Of a stretch of DNA of 12,087 bases, positions 1-7,338 are shown piece by piece. The stretch spans positions 1 to 12,087 of the forward strand of contig JBKPDQ010000070.1 in assembly GCA_046728015.1 (NCBI GenBank). Direction: 5' to 3'. Below the pieces are notes generated by a model. The model did no database searches. It had not been told where the DNA came from and worked only from the letters and a program-made list of their open reading frames with translations. The DNA is from DATAFO01 sp046728015. Its GTDB lineage: Bacteria; Actinomycetota; Thermoleophilia; Solirubrobacterales; 70-9. How positions within the stretch are numbered: the first letter of the stretch is position 1; each line of letters begins with the position of its first letter. Position numbers and translations under genes: made by a program.

Positions 1-1
1 G

Positions 2-904
2 CCCGACGGCGGATATCGCGCGAGCCCCGGCGGCAGCCCGTTCAACGTCGCCGTCGGTCTGGCGCGTCTGGGCAACCGCACCTCGCTGATGGCGCGTTTC
101 GCGCACGACCGCTACGGCCGCATGCTGCGCGCCGCGGCGACCGCCGAGCGCATCGACCTGGCCGCCGCAGCGCAGGCGAGCGAGCGCACGACGCTCGCGA
201 TCGCCTCCATGGACGAGACCGGGAGCGTGGCCTACGACTTCGACGCAGACGGGACGGCGGACTGGCAGTGGACAGCCGCGGAGCTGAGCAGGCTCAGGCC
301 CGACACCGAGGTTCTCCATTTCGGCTCGATCGCGTCATGGACCCCGCCGGGTAGCGAACGAATCGCCGAACGCGTGGTAAAGACCCGCGCCTGCGGCGGC
401 GTACTCATCAGCTACGACCCCAACGTCAGGCCGGTGCTGCTCGGAGCGCGCGGCCGCGGGGTCGAGCTCGTCGAGCGGAGCGTGCGCTACGCACACGTGG
501 TCAAGGCGAGCCGCGAGGACCTCGAGTGCCTGTACCCCGATCTTGCCGCCGACGACGTCGGCGCCCGTTGGAGCGGACTCGGCCCCGGCGTGGTGGTCGT
601 AACCGACGGCGCACATGGCGCGAGCGCATATCGCGAAACCCGCCCGCCCCTCCATCGACCCGGACGCCGCGTCGCTGTCGTCGACACGATCGGGGCCGGT
701 GACGCCTTCACCGCCGGCTTGCTCACCGGCCTGATACGGCGCCGCCTTCACGGTGCGGGACGCCTCGCTGAGGTCTCCGACGAGACACTGGCCAGGATCA
801 TTGACGACGCCGTGCTGATCTCGGCGGTGACGTGTGAGCGCGCGGGGGCGGATCCTCCCCGACTCGAGGAGCTTCAGCCCCGGCTGGACTGGTCGAAGCT
901 TTGA
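2..904 (+). CDS. PfkB-family sugar kinase (fructokinase-like), 5' end outside window
   Basis: This gene encodes a ribokinase/PfkB-family kinase, which phosphorylates a sugar or sugar-like substrate with ATP in the cytoplasm. The frame is open from base 2, and 300 residues are visible. The first visible residues carry the glycine-rich PfkB signature 1 (GGSPFNVAVGLARLG), which normally lies about 25-35 residues into the protein, so only about 20 residues are missing. YDPNVRP is at about residues 138-144 and the TDGAHGA segment at about 201. Signature 2, DTIGAGDAFTAGLL, starts near residue 228 and supplies the catalytic Asp (about 234) and the anion hole. The ATG at 89 is internal and is not the start. 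The gene ends at TGA 902-904. The layout fits fructokinase-like members best, but the substrate cannot be fixed from sequence alone. No operon partner is visible downstream. Confidence 0.93.
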   Translation, partial: PDGGYRASPGGSPFNVAVGLARLGNRTSLMARFAHDRYGRMLRAAATAERIDLAAAAQASERTTLAIASMDETGSVAYDFDADGTADWQWTAAELSRLRPDTEVLHFGSIASWTPPGSERIAERVVKTRACGGVLISYDPNVRPVLLGARGRGVELVERSVRYAHVVKASREDLECLYPDLAADDVGARWSGLGPGVVVVTDGAHGASAYRETRPPLHRPGRRVAVVDTIGAGDAFTAGLLTGLIRRRLHGAGRLAEVSDETLARIIDDAVLISAVTCERAGADPPRLEELQPRLDWSKL

Positions 905-919
905 GTCAACGGGAACGCT

Positions 920-1198
920 TCACCCCGAGCGTGACCCGACGCTCAGGCGTCTCGTCTGGTGGGTGGCGCTTCCGCAAGTCGCGCAGAGCGGAAGCAGCGG
1001 CAGTCCGCTCTTCGGGGTCTCACGCTCGACGAACTGACGCAGGCCCATCGTGACCGATGTCAGCGGGTAAGCGTGCGCTTGGCGATAGGCGCCAACCACC
1101 TCGCGAGCCTCGTCGACCTCCGCGTCCGTCATCCGATCGCCGACCAGAATTCGCGCAGGACGTCGTCGGCGCGGTTGATCCGTTCCTTGCTCGGCTCC
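920..1198 (-). pseudogene. probable RelA/SpoT-like N-terminal fragment, frameshifted and truncated
   Basis: Two minus-strand frames together look like the N-terminal region found in some RelA/SpoT-domain proteins of phages and actinobacteria. From the ATG at 1198 one reads MEPSKERINRADDVLREFW and then a stop at 1129-1131. The next frame continues with DRMTDAEVDEAREVVGAYRQ and AHAYPLTSVTMGLRQFV. The pattern 'WR/YR-x-x-HAYPL-x(4-5)-GLR' is the recalled resemblance; no search was run. The synthetase domain that should follow is absent. The second frame ends at 920 after an unrelated-looking Cys-x2-Cys tail, while the third frame (about 925-1015) also looks codon-biased, ending in a charged segment, TPERRVTLGVKRSR. 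At least one frameshift and a C-terminal loss are needed to explain this. The alternative is two tiny real ORFs overlapping at ATGA (1128-1131). The function, if any, is lost or unknown. Confidence 0.4.
927..944. terminator. GC-rich hairpin after the sugar kinase gene (possible terminator)
   Basis: A perfect 6-bp inverted repeat, GAGCGT and ACGCTC around a 6-nt loop, lies 22 bp after the kinase stop. There is no T-run on either side, so it is not a classical intrinsic terminator. It could end transcription of the kinase, or lie within the degraded reading frame on the other strand. Confidence 0.3.
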
Positions 1199-1376
1199 AT
1201 CGCGGCCGTTGTACCGGCGCGGTCGGTCGATGCGCGGAAAGGGTGCGCGCCCCCTGCGCGCCAGTCGTGCGCCCATTCGTGCGGTTTCGAGCGGTCTCGG
1301 GCGGAAGGCGATGGGCCCGGATCGGGCCAGTACAAAGGGAAAAGGGCCTGCTAAGAGGCGCTTTCCCGCTCGCTAG

Positions 1377-1466
1377 CGGAGGGGGAGGGATTCGAACCCT
1401 CGACACGCCTGAATGACGTGTAACGGTTTTCGAGACCGCCGCATTCAACCACTCTGCCACCCCTCC
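1377..1466 (-). tRNA. tRNA-Ser (anticodon CGA)
   Basis: The minus strand folds as a class II tRNA. The acceptor stem GGAGGGG (1460-1466) pairs with CCCCTCC (1378-1384), followed by discriminator G at 1377. The T arm is GAGGG-TTCGAAT-CCCTC. The anticodon loop is CTCGAAA, so the anticodon is CGA, which reads UCG. A long variable arm lies between the anticodon and T arms. The G discriminator and long variable arm are serine identity features. The 3' CCA is not encoded and must be added by the nucleotidyltransferase. Confidence 0.96.
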
Positions 1467-1538
1467 AGATGGCGGTTCCAAGGCTAGCGTCGGGCACCCG
1501 GTCACGTAACGGAAACGCCCGCGGTCCTGCGGTGGCGG

Positions 1539-1544
1539 GATAAT
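1539..1544 (+). promoter_or_regulatory. -10-like hexamer of a probable leaderless promoter
   Basis: GATAAT lies with only 7 bases between its end and the ATG at 1552. No Shine-Dalgarno sequence is present in that gap. At this spacing transcription would begin at or next to the A of the start codon, as is common for leaderless actinobacterial mRNAs. No convincing -35 hexamer is seen. Confidence 0.5.
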
Positions 1545-1551
1545 CGGACCC

Positions 1552-1968
1552 ATGGGCGAGCCCCGCGACATCCTCGACCGCGGCTACGAGGCGTTCAATC
1601 GCGGCGACCACGACACCCTGTTCGAGCTGATGGAGCCGGACTTCGTCTGGCACGAGGCGCTCGAGGTTCCCGGCCGCAAGGCAGCGGTCGGGCGCGACGA
1701 GTTCGCCGGCTACATGCGCGGGTTCGAGCGGATGTGGGAGGACTTTCGCTTCGACATCCTCGAGGTGGAGGAGATGGGCGAGGAGATGGCGCTGGCGAGG
1801 ATGCGCGCACACGGTCGCGGCCGCGCCAGCGGCGAGGAGATGGAGCTCGAGATCTTTCACCTGTGGCGGTTTCGCAACGGGCGGGCCGCGCGCATGGATG
1901 CGTATCTGGACGAGGGCGCCGCGCGCGATGCCGTGAAGCTCGGGCACGAGGCGCCGTCTCCGAGCTAG
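1552..1968 (+). CDS. SnoaL-like / NTF2-fold small protein
   Basis: This 138-residue protein has the length and pattern of the SnoaL-like (nuclear transport factor 2-like) superfamily. An N-terminal helix segment (DILDRGYEAFNRGDHDTLFE) is followed by PDFVWHEA, then a central helix with GFERMWEDFRFDILEVEE. The C-terminal strands include EIFHLWRFRNGRAARMDAYLDE. The fold forms a cone-shaped pocket used by very diverse enzymes and binding proteins, including cyclases, isomerases and dehydratases, so no substrate can be named. The start follows a -10-like hexamer by 7 bases with no ribosome binding site, which suggests leaderless translation. The gene is convergent with the large cyclase/ATPase gene, and their stop codons overlap in CTAG (1965-1968). 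No partner gene is visible upstream, where tRNA-Ser points away. Confidence 0.88.
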   Translation: MGEPRDILDRGYEAFNRGDHDTLFELMEPDFVWHEALEVPGRKAAVGRDEFAGYMRGFERMWEDFRFDILEVEEMGEEMALARMRAHGRGRASGEEMELEIFHLWRFRNGRAARMDAYLDEGAARDAVKLGHEAPSPS

Positions 1969-4900
1969 GCGGAGCGCGCGCGAGCGAGTCGGTCGAGCGT
2001 CGTGCGGCCCTTGGCCGCCGAGACGAGGTCGCCCTTGGCGTCGTAAAGGGCCACCGACTCCTCGATCACCGGCACGGCATCGCTCGGCGCCTCCGCGGCG
2101 AGCAGCACGTCCCCAAGGCATTGCAGGGCATCGGCGTGAAGGACGATCGTGTCGCTGGCGGCCGCGCGCCCGACCGCCTCGCGCGCCAGCCGCTCGGCGT
2201 CGGCGACATCGCCGTGCCTGGCGAGCGCCCGCGCGCGTGCGGTGCGCCACTTGACCTGGCCGTCGAGGTCGTCCGGCGCGCTGAAGGACCTCGCGCGCTC
2301 GGTCAGGGCCAGCGCCTCGTCGGGACGATCCTGTTGCACCAGCGTCGCGGCCAGCATCGGTAGCACGGTGGCCTGGATGTGCTTGGCGCCGATCTCCTCG
2401 AAAAAGGAGAGCGCCGACCGCAGCTCGGCTTCGGCGGTGGCCGGGTCGGAGGTAAGCGGCTCGACCGCGCAGGTCGAGATGGCCAGGTAGGCGATGTGTA
2501 CGTCCAGCCCGAGGTCGTCGAAGAGCCGACGCGCCTCCGAGAAGGCGTTCTGAGCCTCGGGCACCCTGCCGGCGCGGGCCAGCATCTCCCCCATCCGCCC
2601 CAGCGTGCTGCCCTCCAGCGCGCGGTTGTCATGGGCGCGTGACCATTCGAGGTCCTCGCGCGCGCGCACGATCACTCGCTCGCACGGGGTGGGGCCGAAC
2701 ACCGCGGCTTGCAACAGCCAGTAGCGGATCCAGGCCTCGACGCCCTTGTCCCCGGCGCCCTGAGCGAGCTCAAGCGCATGCTCCAACGCCTCAGCCGCGG
2801 CGGCCTGCTCGCCGCGATCCGAGTGAACCTTGCCGAGCAGATGCCAGGCCTTTGCTGTGTCGAGATCGTTGCCTAGGCGCTGGAAGGTGGCCAGCACCTG
2901 GGCGGCCGCGCCGCGGCCGTGCTCGGCCCACCACTCCGGATCGATGAGGCGCTTGAGGTGCAGTTCCAGGACGCGCATCCTGGTCTCGGCGCGTTCATCC
3001 CCCTCGCCGACGACGGTGCGGCGGGCCTCGGCCAGCACCTGCTCGGCCCGCGTCGTATCGCCGCCGCGGATCAGCGCCATCCCGAGCTCGACCAGCGGTT
3101 CCAGCCGACTCGACGTGCCTTCCTCCGCTAGCAGCGCCACGGCCCGGGAGAGCAGCCTTGCGGCACCAGCGTCGTCCTGGCGCGTTGCGGCCCTGCGGCC
3201 GCCGGCGATCAGGTGCTGTGCCGCGCGATGGGCGAGATTCGCGGCTCGGTCGTCGTTGGCAAGCAGCTCACGCCGGTAGCGATAGGCGCTCTCGAGGTGG
3301 TAGGCGAGGATCTCCTCCACCTGCGCAAAGCGCGACTCCGACCGGTTCGCCAGCCAGTCGGCAACCCGCTCGTGCAACTCCGCGCGGCGCGCCTTTGGCA
3401 TCGACTCGTACACGGCGTCGCGAACCAGGAGGTGACGGAACCGGTAGTAGTCGTCGGCGACTCCGGGACGCCTGATCCGCTCCACGAGTTGCTTGCGAAC
3501 CAGGGCGTCGAGCCGGGCCTCGAACGGCTGCCGCGTGAGCTGCCCCACGACGCTCGCCCAGAACTCCTTGCCGATCACGGCCGCGCACTCCGCGAACAGC
3601 TGCTCGTCGGCGCTGAGATTGTCGATTCGCGCCGCGAGGATCGCATCCATCGACGGCGGCACGCGCAGAGTCTCGAGCCCGTGCGCGGGCGCCCAGCCGT
3701 CTTCGGTGCGCTTCAGCTCGCCCTCGTCCACGAGCATCGACAACACCTGCTCGACGAACAGTGGATTGCCCGCGGCCAGGTCGACGACCTCGGTTCTGAC
3801 GGAGTCGGGCAGGTCCCGGCCAACGAGCGCCCCGACCAGCTCGTCGGACTCATCGGCAGCCAGCGGCTCGAGCGCGATCACGGTCGGGCACACGTGCCGC
3901 CACTCGGGGCGCCGGTCCAGGAGCTCAAACCGCGCAGTGCAGGTGAGCAACAGCGGAACCGGCCGGATCTGTGCCGCGAGATGTTCGACGAGGTCAAGCA
4001 GCGTCGGCTCTGCCCATTGCAGGTCCTCGAGCACGACGATCAACGGGCGCCGAGCGGCAACGATCTCCAGCAGACGGCGCACGGCCCAGAAGCCGTGCTC
4101 GCCTGACTCGAAGCCCTCCTCGAGGCCGATGATCAGCGCCAGGCGCCGGGCGATCGTCTCCCCGTCAGGATCCTCGCGCAGCGCGGCCTCGAGCTTCGAC
4201 CGGGCCACGTCGGCCTCATCGCCATCCTCGATGCCCACCGCCTGCTCGACGATCTCGCCCACCGGCCAGTAGGTGATGCCCTCGCCGTACGGCAAGCAGC
4301 GACCGACGAGAAGCGTGGCGCGTGGCCGGTAGCGGGCTACCAGCTCGGCGACCAGGCGGGACTTGCCGACCCCTGCGGCGCCGACGACGGTGACGAACTC
4401 GCGCGATTCGCGGGCGACGCAGCGCTCGAAAGCCACATTGAGCAGTGCCAGGTCGCGGCCTCGTCCGATCAGAGGCCCGTCGGCGGGAGTCTCAACTTCG
4501 GGCGCGGGCGTGGCGCTGTGCAGACGAAAGGCCTCGATCGGTGCCTGGCGTCCGCGCAACTCGAGCTGGCCGGCTGGCTCGGCCTGCACCTCGCGCCGGA
4601 CCAGGGCGTGGGTTTCCTCGCCGATGAGGATCTCGCCGGGCATCGCGCGCTTCTCGAGTCGGGCCGCGACGTTCATCGCGTCGCCCAGCGCCATCGCGCG
4701 GCCCGCTATGGGAGCGCCCAGCATCACCGTGCCTGTGTTGACGCCCACGCGCATCTGCAGGCGCACGCCCAGCTGCGGCTCGAGCTCGTCGTTGAGCGCC
4801 TCCAGCTCGCGCATCATCTCGACCGCCGCCCGCACCGCGCGCAGTGCGTCGTCCCCATGCGTCACCGGGACCCCGAAGACACCGGCGACCTCGTCGCCGA

Positions 4901-5090
4901 CGAAGTTCTCCACGCTGCCTCCGTGGCGCTCGATGGCCCCGGCCAGGCGCTCGAAGAACGCCTCCACTACCTGGCGAAAGACCTCGGGATCCAGCTGCTC
5001 CGCGAGCGAGGTCGAGCCGGCCATGTCCGCAAACACCGCCGTGACCTTCTTTCTGACTTCACGGGATCCGTTGCCCGCACGACCACCCAC
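1965..5090 (-). CDS. class III adenylate/guanylate cyclase-domain AAA ATPase with TPR-like repeats
   Basis: This 1041-residue cytoplasmic signalling protein is of a type abundant in actinobacteria. Residues 12-190 form a class III cyclase catalytic domain, with metal-binding Asp22 (FADMAGST) and Asp66 (NFVGDEV). Asn140 and Arg144 of GDAMNVAARLE match the transition-state residues. The usual substrate-specifying Lys before the second Asp is Asn62, so nucleotide specificity, or activity itself, is uncertain. Residues 205-500 hold the ATPase, with Walker A GAAGVGKS (237-244) and Walker B LIVVLEDLQWAE (350-361). The rest, about 600-1041, is helical and Ala/Leu/Arg/Glu-rich, consistent with TPR repeats that sense a protein or ligand. 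The start used is GTG at 5090, with a GGGAG element 11 nt upstream. It lies 100 bp after the YtoQ gene on the same strand, so the two may be co-transcribed. The family architecture is well established; the input signal is unknown. Confidence 0.92.
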   Translation of the reverse strand: MGGRAGNGSREVRKKVTAVFADMAGSTSLAEQLDPEVFRQVVEAFFERLAGAIERHGGSVENFVGDEVAGVFGVPVTHGDDALRAVRAAVEMMRELEALNDELEPQLGVRLQMRVGVNTGTVMLGAPIAGRAMALGDAMNVAARLEKRAMPGEILIGEETHALVRREVQAEPAGQLELRGRQAPIEAFRLHSATPAPEVETPADGPLIGRGRDLALLNVAFERCVARESREFVTVVGAAGVGKSRLVAELVARYRPRATLLVGRCLPYGEGITYWPVGEIVEQAVGIEDGDEADVARSKLEAALREDPDGETIARRLALIIGLEEGFESGEHGFWAVRRLLEIVAARRPLIVVLEDLQWAEPTLLDLVEHLAAQIRPVPLLLTCTARFELLDRRPEWRHVCPTVIALEPLAADESDELVGALVGRDLPDSVRTEVVDLAAGNPLFVEQVLSMLVDEGELKRTEDGWAPAHGLETLRVPPSMDAILAARIDNLSADEQLFAECAAVIGKEFWASVVGQLTRQPFEARLDALVRKQLVERIRRPGVADDYYRFRHLLVRDAVYESMPKARRAELHERVADWLANRSESRFAQVEEILAYHLESAYRYRRELLANDDRAANLAHRAAQHLIAGGRRAATRQDDAGAARLLSRAVALLAEEGTSSRLEPLVELGMALIRGGDTTRAEQVLAEARRTVVGEGDERAETRMRVLELHLKRLIDPEWWAEHGRGAAAQVLATFQRLGNDLDTAKAWHLLGKVHSDRGEQAAAAEALEHALELAQGAGDKGVEAWIRYWLLQAAVFGPTPCERVIVRAREDLEWSRAHDNRALEGSTLGRMGEMLARAGRVPEAQNAFSEARRLFDDLGLDVHIAYLAISTCAVEPLTSDPATAEAELRSALSFFEEIGAKHIQATVLPMLAATLVQQDRPDEALALTERARSFSAPDDLDGQVKWRTARARALARHGDVADAERLAREAVGRAAASDTIVLHADALQCLGDVLLAAEAPSDAVPVIEESVALYDAKGDLVSAAKGRTTLDRLARARSA

Positions 5091-5190
5091 CGTCTGATCA
5101 TCTCCCGTTTCGATGGGCGCCGCAAGCTCGGCAGTGTGCGATGGATCACGTCGCCCAGGCGCGCCGCTCGCGGGCGTGTGCGGGGCTTGG

Positions 5191-5646
5191 TCAGCCGGTG
5201 ATCGCGTAGCGAAGGATCTCGACGACCTGCTCGGGGCTCGACGCCGTCGCCATCGCCGCGCGGTCGACCTCCTTCAGCGCGTGCGTGAACTCGTCGTCGT
5301 GGAGGGTGACGATCGGCTTCCCGAGCGCGGCCGCGTAGCCGGCCTCGAAGGCGGCGTTCCACTGGCGGTATTTGTCGCCGAAGCGCACCACCACCACGTC
5401 GGCGCGACGCAGCAGCGTCTGCGTTCGCACCGCGTTCACGCCGGCGCCCTTGTGGTCCTTCCAGAAGGAGTCGTCCTCGGCCCCGAGGATGTCGACGCCG
5501 ACGTCGTCGGAAGCGGCGTGGTCGGTGACCGGCGCCAGCAGCTCGACCGGCAGACCGGCCTCGCGCACCCCGTCGGCGATGCGCTCGCGCCAGTCGGAGT
5601 GGATCTCACCCGAGAGGTAGACGCGCCAGGTTACGTCGTGCGCCAT
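5191..5646 (-). CDS. ytoQ: YtoQ-family protein (nucleoside 2-deoxyribosyltransferase-like)
   Basis: The protein is 151 residues from the ATG at 5646. This start is preferred over the upstream in-frame ATG at 5778, because the family begins directly with a strand followed by YLSGEIHSDWRE, and because the longer start would run into the divergent trpB2-like gene. Visible family features are VYLSGEIHSDWRERI (9-23), APVTDHAASDDVG (38-50), RRADVVVVRFGDKYRQWNAA (80-99), AGYAAALGKPIVTLHDDEF (102-120) and HALKEVDRAA (122-131). YtoQ is related to nucleoside 2-deoxyribosyltransferases by fold (Rossmann-like). Its reaction has not been established as far as I know, so the name describes family and not function. 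It is divergent from the TrpB2-like gene, with a 73-bp gap, and lies upstream of the cyclase gene on the same strand. Confidence 0.88.
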   Translation of the reverse strand: MAHDVTWRVYLSGEIHSDWRERIADGVREAGLPVELLAPVTDHAASDDVGVDILGAEDDSFWKDHKGAGVNAVRTQTLLRRADVVVVRFGDKYRQWNAAFEAGYAAALGKPIVTLHDDEFTHALKEVDRAAMATASSPEQVVEILRYAITG

Positions 5647-5707
5647 GTGTTCAGGTGAGCGGCTTTGGGCGCGAAAGAGGCATGTGTCGTTCCATTGGTT
5701 CCGATCA

Positions 5708-5713
5708 TAGAAT
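5708..5713 (+). promoter_or_regulatory. -10-like hexamer just upstream of the TrpB2-like start
   Basis: TAGAAT ends 6 bases before the ATG at 5720, and there is no Shine-Dalgarno sequence in the gap. This is nearly the same geometry as the hexamer before the gene at 1552, so leaderless transcription is likely. A -35 element is not obvious; TTGGTT at 5695-5700 is too close to serve as one. Confidence 0.5.
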
Positions 5714-5719
5714 CGCGCC

Positions 5720-7081
5720 ATGAACGAGGCGACCAAGTTCCTGCTCTCCGAGTCCGAGATTCCGACCCACTGGGTCAACCTGATGGCCGATCTCGGGCCG
5801 CCGCCGAACCCGCCGCTTCATCCGGCCACGAAGGAGCCGCTCGGGCCGGAGGATCTGGCGGCCCTGTTTCCGATGGCGCTGATCGAGCAGGAGGTCTCGG
5901 CCGAGCCCGAGATCGGGATTCCCGAGGAGGTCCGCGAGGTCTACAAGCTCTGGCGGCCCACGCCCCTGTTCCGGGCGCATCGGCTCGAGCGCGCGCTCGA
6001 TACCCCGGCCCACATCTACTACAAGTACGAGGGCGTCTCGCCGGCCGGATCGCACAAGCCGAACACCGCGGCCGCGCAGGCGTACTACAACCGCGAGGCG
6101 GGGGTGCGCAAGCTCTCGACCGAGACCGGAGCCGGCCAGTGGGGGTCGGCGCTGGCCCTCGCCTGCCAGTTGTTCGGACTCGAGTGCGAGGTGTTCATGG
6201 TGGGCGTCTCGTACGACCAGAAGCCCTACCGGCGGGCGATGATCGAAGCGTGGGGCGGCACGGTCCACCGCAGCCCGTCCGACCTGACGGACGCCGGCCG
6301 CTCGCAGGCCGAGCACTCCTCGGGGAGCCTCGGCATCGCAATTTCCGAGGCCGTGGAGGTCGCCGCGGGTAGCGAGGACACGAACTACTCGCTGGGATCC
6401 GTGCTCGGCCACGTCTGCCTGCATCAGACCGTGATCGGCCAGGAGTCGATCGCCCAGCTCGAGCAGGCGGGCGAGTATCCGGACGTGGTGGTCGGCTGCG
6501 TCGGCGGCGGCTCGAACTTCGCCGGGCTCTCCTATCCGTTCGTGCGGGCGAACCTTCGCGATGGAAGGACGACCAGGTTCGTCGCTGCCGAGCCCGCCGC
6601 CTGCCCCACCCTCACCCGCGGTGCGTACGCCTACGACTTCGGCGACACCGTCGGGATGACGCCGCTGATACCGATGTACACGCTCGGCCATGACTTCGTC
6701 CCCCCGCCCGTGCACGCCGGCGGCCTGCGCTACCACGGCGACGCGCCGAGCCTGTGTGCTCTCGTCAAGCAGGGCGTCGTGGAGGCCGAGGCGATCCAGC
6801 AGACCGCCGCGTTCGACGCGGCGGTGCGCTTCGCCCGGGCCGAGGGGATCATCCCCGGCCCCGAGCCCGCGCACGCGCTGCGCGCGGCGTTCGACGAGGC
6901 GGAGGCTGCCAAGGAGGCCGGCGAGGAGCGGGTGATCCTGATCGGCCTCTCGGGCCACGGACACTTCGACATGTCCGCCTACGACGCCTTCCTGGCGGGC
7001 GAGCTCACCGATCTCGAGTTCTCCGAGCGCGACATGGAGGCCGCCCTCGAGCGCCTTCCCGACGCCCCGGCGCTCGCCTAG
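5720..7081 (+). CDS. trpB2: TrpB2-type tryptophan synthase beta-like PLP enzyme
   Basis: This 453-residue fold-type II PLP enzyme belongs to the TrpB2 branch, whose members convert indole plus L-serine (or O-phosphoserine in some) to L-tryptophan. The N-terminal extension before the fold, the KLWRPTPL entry (76-83) and the HIYYKYEGVSPAGSHKPNTA block are TrpB2 hallmarks. Lys113 in SHKPNTA is the expected Schiff-base lysine. Glu135 in TETGAGQWGSA matches the catalytic Glu. CVGGGSNFAGL (260-270) is the glycine-rich phosphate loop. The C-terminal half contains GLRYHGDAP and a late segment LIGLSGHGHFDM. Length is normal for the family and no lesion is visible. There is no neighbouring trpA or trp operon, which is usual for stand-alone TrpB2 copies that may salvage indole; that role is inferred. 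Confidence 0.95.
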   Translation: MNEATKFLLSESEIPTHWVNLMADLGPPPNPPLHPATKEPLGPEDLAALFPMALIEQEVSAEPEIGIPEEVREVYKLWRPTPLFRAHRLERALDTPAHIYYKYEGVSPAGSHKPNTAAAQAYYNREAGVRKLSTETGAGQWGSALALACQLFGLECEVFMVGVSYDQKPYRRAMIEAWGGTVHRSPSDLTDAGRSQAEHSSGSLGIAISEAVEVAAGSEDTNYSLGSVLGHVCLHQTVIGQESIAQLEQAGEYPDVVVGCVGGGSNFAGLSYPFVRANLRDGRTTRFVAAEPAACPTLTRGAYAYDFGDTVGMTPLIPMYTLGHDFVPPPVHAGGLRYHGDAPSLCALVKQGVVEAEAIQQTAAFDAAVRFARAEGIIPGPEPAHALRAAFDEAEAAKEAGEERVILIGLSGHGHFDMSAYDAFLAGELTDLEFSERDMEAALERLPDAPALA

Positions 7082-7092
7082 CACGACGTGAA

Positions 7093-7111
7093 ATCCACGC
7101 CATCCGTGGAT
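7093..7111 (+). terminator. hairpin downstream of trpB2 (possible terminator)
   Basis: A perfect 7-bp inverted repeat, ATCCACG and CGTGGAT with a 5-nt loop, begins 11 bp after the trpB2 stop. It sits in the right place to end transcription before tRNA-Ser(GGA), but it has no following T-tract. High-GC actinobacteria often use such hairpins without a U-run. Confidence 0.4.
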
Positions 7112-7162
7112 CAGGCGTCGAGTGCCAGGGGGCAACGACCGACGCTATCGTCAAAGCCGCCC

Positions 7163-7251
7163 GGAGAGGTGACCGAGTGGCTTAAGGTGCGCGACTGGAA
7201 ATCGCGTGGGCGGGTTAAACCGCCTCGTGGGTTCGAATCCCACCCTCTCCG
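7163..7251 (+). tRNA. tRNA-Ser (anticodon GGA)
   Basis: This 89-nt class II tRNA has acceptor stem GGAGAGG (7163-7169) paired to CCTCTCC (7244-7250), then discriminator G at 7251. The anticodon loop is CTGGAAA, giving anticodon GGA, which reads UCC and UCU. The variable arm is long and GC-rich, and the T arm is GTGGG-TTCGAAT-CCCAC. No 3' CCA is encoded. The gene is whole. A phage-type integrase gene begins 87 bp further on and points toward it, which is the usual geometry for an integration site within a tRNA 3' end. Confidence 0.97.
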
Positions 7252-7307
7252 CTTACTAAAGCCGTTTGCGCCGGGGTTTAAACGCCGTCGCAGCGGCTCG
7301 CAGAAGT

Positions 7308-7329
7308 CCCGATTGCAGCCCGATTGCAG
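7308..7329. repeat. two tandem 11-bp direct repeats between tRNA-Ser and integrase
   Basis: CCCGATTGCAG occurs twice without spacing (7308-7318, 7319-7329), starting 57 bp after the tRNA and ending 9 bp before the integrase stop codon. Short direct repeats beside attP are often arm-type binding sites for tyrosine integrases. That role is inferred here from position only. Confidence 0.6.
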
Positions 7330-7338
7330 CCCGGCGGC

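Noticed and set aside
3213..4106. 297-codon plus-strand frame opposite the cyclase/ATPase gene
   Set aside because: It is antisense to the ATPase domain with clear Walker motifs; low complexity and no family resemblance.
5705..7135. 476-codon minus-strand frame opposite trpB2
   Set aside because: The sense strand encodes a complete, motif-bearing TrpB2 protein; the antisense product has no recognisable domain.
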